NCBI GenBank assembly: GCA_934589225.1
Contig: CAKTNS010000026.1
Coordinates: forward strand, 1-42,045
DNA length: 42,045 nt
Origin: an uncultured Oscillospiraceae bacterium
GTDB lineage: Bacteria; Bacillota; Clostridia; Oscillospirales; Oscillospiraceae
Direction of reading: 5' to 3'
In this document: in pieces, positions 16,200 to 22,929 of the stretch
Layout of the letters: every line of letters starts with the position of its first letter
Numbering within the stretch: the first letter of the stretch is position 1
The notes under the pieces: model-generated
What the model was told of the DNA's origin: nothing
Seen by the model: the letters and a program-made list of their open reading frames with translations, nothing else
Databases searched by the model: none
Made by a program: the position numbers and the translations under genes

Positions 16200-17693
16200 T
16201 CAGTCCTTGGCCCAGCCGTAAGCGCACTTCACAGCCTTGTTCCAGCCCTTGACCTTCTCGGCCCGCTCCTCAGCGGTGATTTCGGGATGGAATACCTGGT
16301 CGATGGCACGGTTGCGGACCACGTCTTCCTTGTTGGCCCAGTAGCCCACGGCCAGACCGGCCAGGTAGGCAGCGCCCATGGCGGTGGTTTCAACGCAGGT
16401 AGGCCGCTGGACGGGTGCGCCGGAGATGTCGGACTGCATCTGCATGAGCAGGTTGTTGGCGGAAGCGCCGCCGTCCACGTTCAGGGCAGCCAGCTTGATG
16501 CCGGAGTCCGCCTGCATGGCGACCAGGATGTCGTTGACCTGGTAGGCCAGAGATTCCATGGTGGCACGGATGATGTGATTCTTGTTGACACCGCGGGTGA
16601 TGCCCACGATGGTGCCGCGGGCGTACTGATCCCAGTGGGGGGCGCCCAGACCGGTGAAGGCGGGAACCACATAGCAGCCGTTGGTATCCTTGACCTTGCC
16701 GGCATAGTACTCGGAGTCGGGAGCGGACTCGATGATCTTCAGCTCATCCCGCAGCCACTGAATGGCGGCGCCGGCTACGAATACGGAGCCTTCCAGAGCG
16801 TATTCCACCTTGCCGTTGAGGCCCCAGGCAATGGTGGTGACCAGGCCGTTCTGAGAGAAGACGGGCTTTTCGCCGGTATTCATCAGCAGGAAGGCACCGG
16901 TGCCGTAGGTGTTCTTGGCTTCACCGGGATGGTAGCAAGCCTGGCCGAAGAGGGCCGCCTGCTGGTCACCGGCAGCACCGGCGATCTTGATGGGTCCGCC
17001 CAGCAGGGAGGGATCGGTCTCGCCGTAAACACAGCTGGAGGGCATGGGAGTGGGAAGCATGCAGCGAGGAATATTCAGTTCCTTCAGGATGTCCTCATCC
17101 CACTGCAAGGTGTTGATGTTGAAGAGCATGGTCCGGGAGGCGTTGGAGTAGTCGGTGACGTGGACCTTGCCGCCGGTGAGCTTCCAGATCAGCCAGGTTT
17201 CGACGGTACCGAAGAGCAGCTCGCCCCGCTCTGCCCGCTCCCGTGCGCCGGGAACGTTTTCCAGCAGCCAATGGACCTTGGTGCCGGAGAAGTAAGCGTC
17301 AATGACCAGACCGGTCTTGGCCCGGAAGGAATCGGTCAGGCCCTTGGCCTTCAGGGAGTCGCAGTACTCACTGGTACGGCGGCACTGCCAGACGATGGCA
17401 TGGTGAATGGGCTCGCCGGTGACCTTATCCCAAACGATGGCGGTCTCACGCTGGTTGGTGATGCCGATGGCGGCGATGTCTGCCGCGGTGGCGCCCACCT
17501 TCTGCATGGCTTCCACAGCAACGCCCAGCTGCGTTGCCCAGATCTCATTTGCGTCATGCTCTACCCAGCCGGGCTTCGGAAAGTATTGGGGGAACTCCCG
17601 CTGGGAGACGCTGCACATTTCGCCTCTCTCGTTGAAAAGAATGCAGCGGTTCGAAGTGGTACCGGCGTCCAGGGCCATGATGTACTTTGCCAT
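16200..17693 (-). CDS. glpK: Glycerol kinase
   Basis: The 497-residue FGGY-family kinase converts glycerol to glycerol-3-phosphate in the cytoplasm. Visible landmarks are MALDAGTTSNRC (ATP site, residues 6-17), GAAGDQQAALFGQ (about 239-251), NTYGTGAFLLMNTG and NVDGGASANNLLMQ. In Firmicute enzymes a histidine near residue 230 (in a YHFYG-type segment) is phosphorylated by HPr; here the aligned stretch reads TDPSLLGG with Ser229, so that control point appears absent. An in-frame ATG exists at 17756, but AAGGAGG places the start at 17693. A good promoter lies 70 bases upstream. Confidence 0.95.
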   Translation of the reverse strand: MAKYIMALDAGTTSNRCILFNERGEMCSVSQREFPQYFPKPGWVEHDANEIWATQLGVAVEAMQKVGATAADIAAIGITNQRETAIVWDKVTGEPIHHAIVWQCRRTSEYCDSLKAKGLTDSFRAKTGLVIDAYFSGTKVHWLLENVPGARERAERGELLFGTVETWLIWKLTGGKVHVTDYSNASRTMLFNINTLQWDEDILKELNIPRCMLPTPMPSSCVYGETDPSLLGGPIKIAGAAGDQQAALFGQACYHPGEAKNTYGTGAFLLMNTGEKPVFSQNGLVTTIAWGLNGKVEYALEGSVFVAGAAIQWLRDELKIIESAPDSEYYAGKVKDTNGCYVVPAFTGLGAPHWDQYARGTIVGITRGVNKNHIIRATMESLAYQVNDILVAMQADSGIKLAALNVDGGASANNLLMQMQSDISGAPVQRPTCVETTAMGAAYLAGLAVGYWANKEDVVRNRAIDQVFHPEITAEERAEKVKGWNKAVKCAYGWAKD

Positions 17694-17761
17694 AAATACG
17701 TCCTCCTTATCTTTCTTGCAAATTAAAATTTTTTCACCCGCAGGTGCTATCCACAATACAC

Positions 17762-17790
17762 ATTATAACAAGAAATGGGGCTGCCGTCAT
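17762..17790 (-). promoter_or_regulatory. Promoter of glpK
   Basis: On the minus strand ATGACG (17790-17785) and TATAAT (17767-17762) are 17 bases apart. This gives glpK its own start site within the glycerol locus. Confidence 0.7.
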
Positions 17791-17792
17791 TA

Positions 17793-17812
17793 GACAATAT
17801 CTTTAAGTTGTC
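17793..17812. promoter_or_regulatory. Candidate operator upstream of the glpK promoter
   Basis: GACAATATCTTTAAGTTGTC is a partial palindrome (GACAA and TTGTC half-sites, ten bases apart) touching the upstream side of the -35 box. The adjacent TetR/DhaS-like regulator is the natural candidate ligand, and a site upstream of -35 would fit activation. This is inference. Confidence 0.35.
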
Positions 17813-17851
17813 AAAACCAACAAAAATTTTTGAACTCTCTTTTGAAATATA

Positions 17852-17900
17852 GCACTTCTGCACACAACATCCTATGTGCCCAAAGGCAGCATAGAAGTGC
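17852..17900 (-). terminator. Hairpin after the TetR-like gene, weak terminator
   Basis: An outer 8-bp stem (GCACTTCT with AGAAGTGC) encloses an inner GCACA/TGTGC stem. It starts 12 bases after the regulator stop. The bases that follow (TATATTTC) are a poor T tract, so termination is probably partial. Confidence 0.45.
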
Positions 17901-17911
17901 CCGCCAAAAAT

Positions 17912-18430
17912 TCACCCCGCCTTCTGCATGGTGGAAAACAGCGCCCGCAGGTATTTGGCGCAGGCATCCACATTGAGGGGGGTCCGGCTGACCACCAGGC
18001 TGTCCAGGGTGCAGAACACGGCGTAGCAGAGCATGTCCAGGGCCAGGTCAAAGGTCTCCTGCTCCTCCGCTTCCGGCAGGTACCGGGCCAGCTGGGGCCG
18101 CAAAATGCCGCCGGTAAGCTGATACAGCTTGTCCCGCCCCAGGGCCGGGGAGAGCTGCCGCAGCAGGGGCTGCTTGGCCCGCAGAAGCGTCAGGGCCTGG
18201 CGGCACCACTCCTCCGGGTCCATGGTCTCGTCATATTGCAGGGGCACGCAAAGCTGGCACTCCACGATCCACTCCAACACGCTGTAAATATCCTGATAAT
18301 GGTAGTAAAAGGTCTGACGCTTCATCTGCGTCTGCTCCATGATGCTCCCGATGGTGATCTTGCTTACGGGTTTTACAAGCATCATTTCCTCAACGGCCTC
18401 GGCAATTCTTCCCTTGGTATCGCTGCACAT
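17912..18430 (-). CDS. TetR-family regulator, DhaS-like
   Basis: The 172-residue protein has an N-terminal TetR helix-turn-helix (ITIGSIMEQTQMKRQTFYYHYQDIYSVLEWI, about residues 25-55) and a short helical C-terminal domain. The TFYYHYQDIYSVLEWI segment and length resemble the DhaS group, whose founder activates dihydroxyacetone kinase genes. It lies between glpP and glpK, 12 bases after glpP, so a role in glycerol or dihydroxyacetone control is likely (inference). A GTAAGGAGG site precedes the start. The ligand is not known. Confidence 0.8.
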   Translation of the reverse strand: MCSDTKGRIAEAVEEMMLVKPVSKITIGSIMEQTQMKRQTFYYHYQDIYSVLEWIVECQLCVPLQYDETMDPEEWCRQALTLLRAKQPLLRQLSPALGRDKLYQLTGGILRPQLARYLPEAEEQETFDLALDMLCYAVFCTLDSLVVSRTPLNVDACAKYLRALFSTMQKAG

Positions 18431-18442
18431 GACCCATCCTCC

Positions 18443-19006
18443 TTACATCTGCCAGACGTTGGGGGCAGTACTGGAGATGGCCAGGGCTCCCGCCTCCAGT
18501 GCCTGCATGACTTCTCGTTTTTCTGTGATGAGCCCGCCGGTAAGCACCGGAAGGCCGGTGATCTGCCGGATCTTGCCGATCATGGTGGGCATCAATCCGG
18601 GCAGGATGTCAATGGCGTCGGGCTTTAAATTCCGGGCGCTGAAGGCCGTGTCCAGGGCCATAGAGTCAATGAGGAAGACCCGCAGAATGCCGATCATGTG
18701 CAGCTCCTTGGCCCGCTGGATCATATTGGCCCGGGTGGAAATAATGCCGTCGGCCCGGGTGGTGTTGTGGAGAAAATCCACGGAAATCTCCTTGGTGGCA
18801 AGGCCCATAATCAGGTCCGCATGGACAATGGCGATTTTCCCCGCATTTTTGATCCGCTCCACGATCCCTCCGATGCCGCAAATATCGCCGTAAAGCACAA
18901 ACACCGTCTGCACATCCGCCTGCAGGCACTCCTCCAGCCCCGCGTCATCCCGGATCGCCGCAATGATGGGGTTTCGCTGCAGGGCATCGTAAAGTCTCTG
19001 TTCCAA
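18443..19006 (-). CDS. glpP: Glycerol-3-phosphate-responsive antiterminator
   Basis: The 187-residue protein matches GlpP, an mRNA-binding antiterminator that lets transcription through leader terminators when glycerol-3-phosphate is bound. Landmarks are RNPIIAAIRDD near the N terminus, VFVLYGDICGIG, HADLIMGLA, DGIISTRANMIQRAK, DSMALD, and DILPGLMPTMIGKI. No ATG fits the family start; a TTG at 19006 gives about the usual GlpP length (roughly 190 residues) and is preceded by GAGAGG ten bases away. The upstream ATG at 19111 would add 35 residues unlike the family. The gene has its own promoter and a terminator-like leader hairpin. Confidence 0.9.
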   Translation of the reverse strand: MEQRLYDALQRNPIIAAIRDDAGLEECLQADVQTVFVLYGDICGIGGIVERIKNAGKIAIVHADLIMGLATKEISVDFLHNTTRADGIISTRANMIQRAKELHMIGILRVFLIDSMALDTAFSARNLKPDAIDILPGLMPTMIGKIRQITGLPVLTGGLITEKREVMQALEAGALAISSTAPNVWQM

Positions 19007-19095
19007 TCCTGATCCGCCTCTCTCTTTCCGTATTCCGGGGGAACGCCCCGCCGGAATGTTTCCACTTTTTCCCAGTCGTTGACCTCCAAAGGCAT

Positions 19096-19147
19096 AAAAA
19101 GAGCATGGCAACCAGGCGGCACGATTCGTCCGCTTGACCCCATGCTC
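19096..19147 (-). promoter_or_regulatory. Terminator-like hairpin in the glpP leader, candidate attenuator
   Basis: On the minus strand GAGCATGG (19147-19140) pairs perfectly with CCATGCTC (19108-19101), which is followed at once by TTTTT. An inner GCGG/CCGC pairing lies in the loop. It sits about 35 bases after the predicted transcription start and 90 before the glpP start codon, the arrangement expected for a GlpP-controlled leader terminator (inference). Confidence 0.65.
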
Positions 19148-19190
19148 AACACTCCGGGCAATGATTCACTTGTATTGTTTTCCCAAGCAT

Positions 19191-19219
19191 AGTGTAGCAC
19201 ATTCGTCAAAAGAAAGCAA
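19191..19219 (-). promoter_or_regulatory. Promoter of glpP
   Basis: On the minus strand TTGCTT (19219-19214) and TACACT (19196-19191) are 17 bases apart, with the -10 preceded by TGTGC (TG one base off the extended position). The transcript would have a leader of about 180 bases. Confidence 0.65.
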
Positions 19220-19498
19220 GGAAGAAACGGTCTTTTTGTCAATATTGTAGAGTTGCACAAAATATCGCACCTTTTTTCAACAAAACGCCCGCTGGCGTTG
19301 GATGGCAAGCAGAGCGACGTTTTGCGTTGCAGAAGCAATGGTCTAACATCCCCGCCACCCAGCGAAGCCGTAAGGAACGGCATGAAAAATTGACAATTGA
19401 CAATTATTGCACAACGAACATTTCCGCTTTTGAAATTCGTTGGTTCAAAAATACACCCACCAGCGAAACCGTAGGGAACGGCCTGTGTGCCGTTCCGG
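19220..19498. other. Intergenic stretch without a gene
   Basis: I see no credible gene here. It contains a short hairpin (AACGCC/GGCGTT at 19284-19299), two copies of a block reading about CAGCGAARCCGTARGGAACGGC (near 19361 and 19461), and a TTGACAATTGACAATT run near 19388 related to the heptamer repeat at 20213. Confidence 0.6.
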
Positions 19499-20150
19499 GA
19501 ACGTGGCGACTATAACCCGCGCGGTTGAAAGGTACCGCGCAAGTAGGGGCGGCTACTAGCCGCCCGCCACGTTGCAAATACAACCTGTGTGGTTGAACGG
19601 AACCACCCAATACACGGTACAGCTGTAGCGGCGATGACCCATCGCCATGCAACGCCGCAAATATAACCTGTGCGGATACACGAAATCACCTCCCAATGTG
19701 TCATTCAGGCCTTGAGCAAAGCGGAGTGGAGGAATCCACGCAAGTTGCAATAATAACCTACGCAAGGTAAAAGCTGCAACTTGGGAAGATTCCTCGACTC
19801 GCTTTCGCTCCCTCGGAATAACATGCCGGGGGGTGGTTCCGTTCAACCGCACGGGTTGTATTCGTTATGGTGCCAGCCCCTCGCCGGGGCTGGATGGCGA
19901 TGAATCATCGCCGCTACATTGCGTAATACCATTCAACCACACAAGTTATATCCGAAACGTGGCGGGCGGCAGATTGCCGCCCCTACATGCACGTCGGCGG
20001 GTGGTTTCATTCAACCGCACAGGTTGTATTCGAAACGCAGCGGGCGGCAGATTGCCGCCCCTACACCCGTTTTTTAATGTAATACCGTTTGGTCGATACG
20101 GCTCAATAATTGCAACGTGGCGGGCGGCTAGTAGCCGCCCCTACATGCGC
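19499..20150. repeat. Cluster of modular palindromic intergenic repeats (copy 1)
   Basis: Repeated units combine a hairpin head with a common tail. One head reads GTAGGGGCGGC-5N-GCCGCCCGCC (for example 19543), the other GTAGCGGCGATGA-CCATCGCC (19625). The tail reads about AATATAACCTGTGCGGTTG then AACGGAACCACC. Between opposed units (19691-19835) lies a second inverted module beginning GTCATTC and centred on GCAAGTTGC/GCAACTTGGGAAG. Units after 19835 are in the opposite orientation, making a large nested palindrome. No protein-coding gene is credible here. Confidence 0.85.
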
Positions 20151-20212
20151 AGCACCATTGCGCCAATTGTTTGTGCAACATTTCACGCTTCCCTGCCCCC
20201 GTCCATCCAAAA

Positions 20213-20280
20213 CTGTCAACTGTCAACTGTCAACTGTCAACTAAAAAAATTGTCAATTGTCCATTGTCAATTGTCAATTT
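20213..20280. repeat. Heptanucleotide tandem repeat
   Basis: Four copies of CTGTCAA are followed, after CTAAAAAAA, by four copies of TTGTCAA (one with TTGTCCA). It ends six bases from the stop codon of the second ChrA gene, in its 3' untranslated region. No separate terminator is visible after that gene. Confidence 0.9.
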
Positions 20281-20286
20281 CGTTCC

Positions 20287-20847
20287 TCACCGTCCCGCCA
20301 CCGTCACGGCCAGGTTAACAACGCCTGCAAGGACCATGACGGCGATGGGGCTGAGCTTGGTTTTGCGCAGGAGCAGGAAACTTCCGGCGAAAATGGCCAC
20401 CATGACCCAGTTGGTGCCGGACAGGATGATGGTGCGGCCGCCCCAGAAGGCGTTCATTAAGATGGTGATGCCCGCCGAGGCGATCATGGCCACCACCGCC
20501 GGGCGCAGGGAGCCCAGGACGCTTTGCAGCACGCTGAGATTCCGGTATTTAAGATACAGCTTGGCGATCAATGTCACCAGGATGCAGGCCGGGAGGATAC
20601 ACCCGGCAGTTGCCACCAGGGCCCCTGTTACGCCGCCGATCTTGGTGCCTACAAAGGTGGCCGCGTTGACGGCAATGGGGCCGGGGGTCATTTCCGCAAT
20701 GGTCACCAGGTTGGCAAACTCGGTCATGGAGAGCCAGTTGTGGGTGGTGACGATCTGGGCTTCGATCAGGGGCATGGCCGCATAGCCGCCGCCAAAGCTC
20801 AGGGCTCCGATCTGCAAAAAGCTTAGAAACAGCTGTAAATAAATCAT
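20287..20847 (-). CDS. Half-size ChrA (CHR family) transporter, second subunit
   Basis: This 186-residue membrane protein is a short CHR-family subunit. It shows the family landmarks SFGGGYAAMPLIE (residues 16-28), NLVTIAEMTPGPIAVNAATFVG and the following Gly/Ala-rich helices. CHR proteins transport chromate and are thought to act on sulfate, which chromate mimics. Short CHR proteins are usually encoded in adjacent pairs and act as heterodimers with opposite membrane orientation; the partner gene overlaps this one by ATGA. Placement at the end of a sulfatase operon makes sulfate the likelier physiological substrate (inference). Confidence 0.88.
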   Translation of the reverse strand: MIYLQLFLSFLQIGALSFGGGYAAMPLIEAQIVTTHNWLSMTEFANLVTIAEMTPGPIAVNAATFVGTKIGGVTGALVATAGCILPACILVTLIAKLYLKYRNLSVLQSVLGSLRPAVVAMIASAGITILMNAFWGGRTIILSGTNWVMVAIFAGSFLLLRKTKLSPIAVMVLAGVVNLAVTVAGR

Positions 20848-21404
20848 CCGTTCTTCCTCCCTGCCAGTACGGTCCGCAGAATGCCCAGGGCAATGCAGAC
20901 CAGAATGACGATGATCACGTTCACCCGATAAATGCACACGGCGACAAAGGCCGCCACCATAATGGCCACGGAAAGGGCGCTTTTCTGCTTCAGAATGCCT
21001 GCACCCATGTCCCATACCACGGAGCCGATCACCGCGGCCACCCCGGCCTGCATACCGGAAAGCAGGGTGCTGACCACGAAGTTATCCCGGAACAGCTCGT
21101 AAAAATAGGAGATCACGGAGATGACCACAAAAGGCGGGATGATGGTTGCCAGAATAGCAGTCAGGGCCCCCAGGAGCCCCGCCAGCTTGTAGCCCACCAC
21201 AATGGAGCCGTTGACCGCAATGGCGCCGGGGGCGGACTGGGCAATGGCAATAAGGTCCAGCATTTCATCTTCTTCGATCCAGTGCAGCTGATCCACGAAC
21301 TTTTCCTTCATCAGCGTCACGATCACATAGCCGCCTCCAAAGGTGAAGGCGCTGAGATACAGAGTGGAAATAAAGAGCTTCCACAGTACATGTTTCTTGT
21401 TCAT
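20844..21404 (-). CDS. Half-size ChrA (CHR family) transporter, first subunit
   Basis: The 186-residue membrane protein has TFGGGYVIVTLMKEKFVD (about residues 18-35) and DLIAIAQSAPGAIAVNGSIVVG, the first-half signatures of the CHR family, and about six hydrophobic segments. The start at 21404 is set by AAAGGA; an in-frame ATG at 21455 lies inside the upstream sulfatase gene and would add a polar tail. The gene follows the sulfatase stop by 19 bases and overlaps its partner by four, so it belongs to the sulfatase/two-component operon. The pair probably forms one heterodimeric transporter. Confidence 0.88.
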   Translation of the reverse strand: MNKKHVLWKLFISTLYLSAFTFGGGYVIVTLMKEKFVDQLHWIEEDEMLDLIAIAQSAPGAIAVNGSIVVGYKLAGLLGALTAILATIIPPFVVISVISYFYELFRDNFVVSTLLSGMQAGVAAVIGSVVWDMGAGILKQKSALSVAIMVAAFVAVCIYRVNVIIVILVCIALGILRTVLAGRKNG

Positions 21405-21423
21405 ACCCGATCCTTTCTCTTCC

Positions 21424-22917
21424 TCACAAAACTGAGTGGCCAAAATATCGTTCAAAAACCTCTTCCGGGCAGTCGTTTTGCCCCATGAGCCCCATCATGG
21501 TCCGCTCCATCCGCCACTGGGTGTCCGGGTCATCCAGAGGAGTCTCTTCCCCGGGGTCCCGGGCCAGGTCGTAGAGCGCCGTGGGGTAATGGCTCTGGGA
21601 CACATCCTTTTCGTTTTTCAGCTTCAGCACCGGCATGCCCTTGGTAAAGGAGAAGCCGCCGTGAAGCGCTGCCCCCCGGAGCATGCCATCCAGCATAAAG
21701 GCCCGGCGGGCCGCCGTATGGCAGGTGGGCATGAGGGTGTACTCGTATTTGGGCTTTTCCGGGCAGTCCGGGCTGCGCAGGTACACAAACCGGCCGTCGG
21801 TGCAGCCGATCTGGCCGCCGTACAGGCCGAAGAGCGCCGCCTGCCGCACCGGGGTGTCGTCCGCAACGGTTCTCCCCAGGGGCTTTCCCTGCATATCCGG
21901 CGGCAGCTCCAGGCCGAAGAACTCCAGAAGCGTTGCCGGAAGGTCGATGGTCTGCACAAGGGCCCTTCTCCGCTGGCCTCCCTGGCAATCGCGGGGGTCG
22001 TAAATGAACAGCGGCGTGTGGCAGACCTCCTCATAGAAAGGACAGTGACACTTGGCCCACTGGCCATGCTCTCCCAGCAGGAAACCGTGGTCCGTATTGA
22101 CGATCAGAAGGGTGTCCTTCCACAGATCATACCGGTCCATGGCATCCAGGACCCGGCCCAGATTCCGGTCGCACATGGAAAGCAGCGCCGCATACTCCCG
22201 GCGCACATGGTCAATAAGCTCCGGCGTATCCCCGTCATTTACCGGCCGATAGTCCGGCCAGTCCAGCAGCGGGCCTCGGTAAGAATCCGGAAACAGCTCC
22301 TTGTATTCCGGCTGCACGTAGAAGGGCTCGTGGGGGTCAAAGGTTTCCAATTGCAAAAACCAGTTATCCTTCCCGTGGTTTTTCTCCAAAAAGTCCAGTC
22401 CCCCCTGAAAGGTCCGGCTCTGGCTTTGGCTTGCCTCCTCCGGCATGAGCGACCGGTTGGCAAAATCCTGGCCCACCCAGTTGTCCTGGGGGGCACCGCA
22501 CACATTGGCGTTTTCCGGTATTTTGTCAAAGCCCACCAGTGGGGCCCAGGCATCCCCCTCCTGGCCCCGGACACAGTCCCAGGTGGTGTAGCGCTGGTGA
22601 TAGGTGGCCCCGCCGTCCTCCCAATAGTGGTAGTGGTCGCTGACCAGATGGGTATGGATACCGGCACGGCTCAAAAGCTCCGGCATGGAGTCATCAAAGG
22701 GCTCTAAGGGGCCCCAGCTGCGGTGGAGAAAATTGTATCTGCCGGTGTGCAGCTCCCGCCGGGCGGGCATACAGGGCATGCTGCCCACATAGCAGTTGTC
22801 AAAGGTCACGGCCCTTTGGGCCAGCCGGGAAAAATTGGGGGTTTTGGTCCAGTCACAGCCGTAGGGCTCTAAAAAGTGCCGATTCAGAGAATCGTACATG
22901 ACCATGATCGCTTTCAT
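21424..22917 (-). CDS. Sulfatase (formylglycine type, Cys), no signal peptide seen
   Basis: The 497-residue S1-family sulfatase has the maturation motif CMPAR (Cys49 to Arg53) within PCMPARRELHTGRYN; Cys49 would be converted to formylglycine by an anaerobic maturase. Metal-site segments are VMYDSLNRH at the N terminus and NTDHGFLLGEHGQWAK in the middle. The N-terminal Asp pair of many sulfatases is Asp-Ser here. The protein begins directly with MKAIMVMYDS, so there is no export signal and it should act in the cytoplasm. The gene lies 12 bases after the response-regulator gene. The substrate cannot be named from sequence. Confidence 0.9.
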   Translation of the reverse strand: MKAIMVMYDSLNRHFLEPYGCDWTKTPNFSRLAQRAVTFDNCYVGSMPCMPARRELHTGRYNFLHRSWGPLEPFDDSMPELLSRAGIHTHLVSDHYHYWEDGGATYHQRYTTWDCVRGQEGDAWAPLVGFDKIPENANVCGAPQDNWVGQDFANRSLMPEEASQSQSRTFQGGLDFLEKNHGKDNWFLQLETFDPHEPFYVQPEYKELFPDSYRGPLLDWPDYRPVNDGDTPELIDHVRREYAALLSMCDRNLGRVLDAMDRYDLWKDTLLIVNTDHGFLLGEHGQWAKCHCPFYEEVCHTPLFIYDPRDCQGGQRRRALVQTIDLPATLLEFFGLELPPDMQGKPLGRTVADDTPVRQAALFGLYGGQIGCTDGRFVYLRSPDCPEKPKYEYTLMPTCHTAARRAFMLDGMLRGAALHGGFSFTKGMPVLKLKNEKDVSQSHYPTALYDLARDPGEETPLDDPDTQWRMERTMMGLMGQNDCPEEVFERYFGHSVL

Positions 22918-22929
22918 AAGTGCTTCCTT

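Noticed and set aside
16056..17726. A 556-codon open frame antisense to glpK
   Set aside because: It is opposite a full-length, strongly conserved kinase gene and shows no family features of its own.
19007..19111. An ATG start for glpP at 19111
   Set aside because: It would begin within the leader hairpin's tail and add 35 residues unlike GlpP; the TTG at 19006 gives the family length.
19499..20150. Palindromic cluster as a CRISPR array or structured RNA gene
   Set aside because: Repeat spacing is irregular, orientation reverses within the cluster, and the same modules recur in two other intergenic regions, which fits dispersed REP-like repeats.
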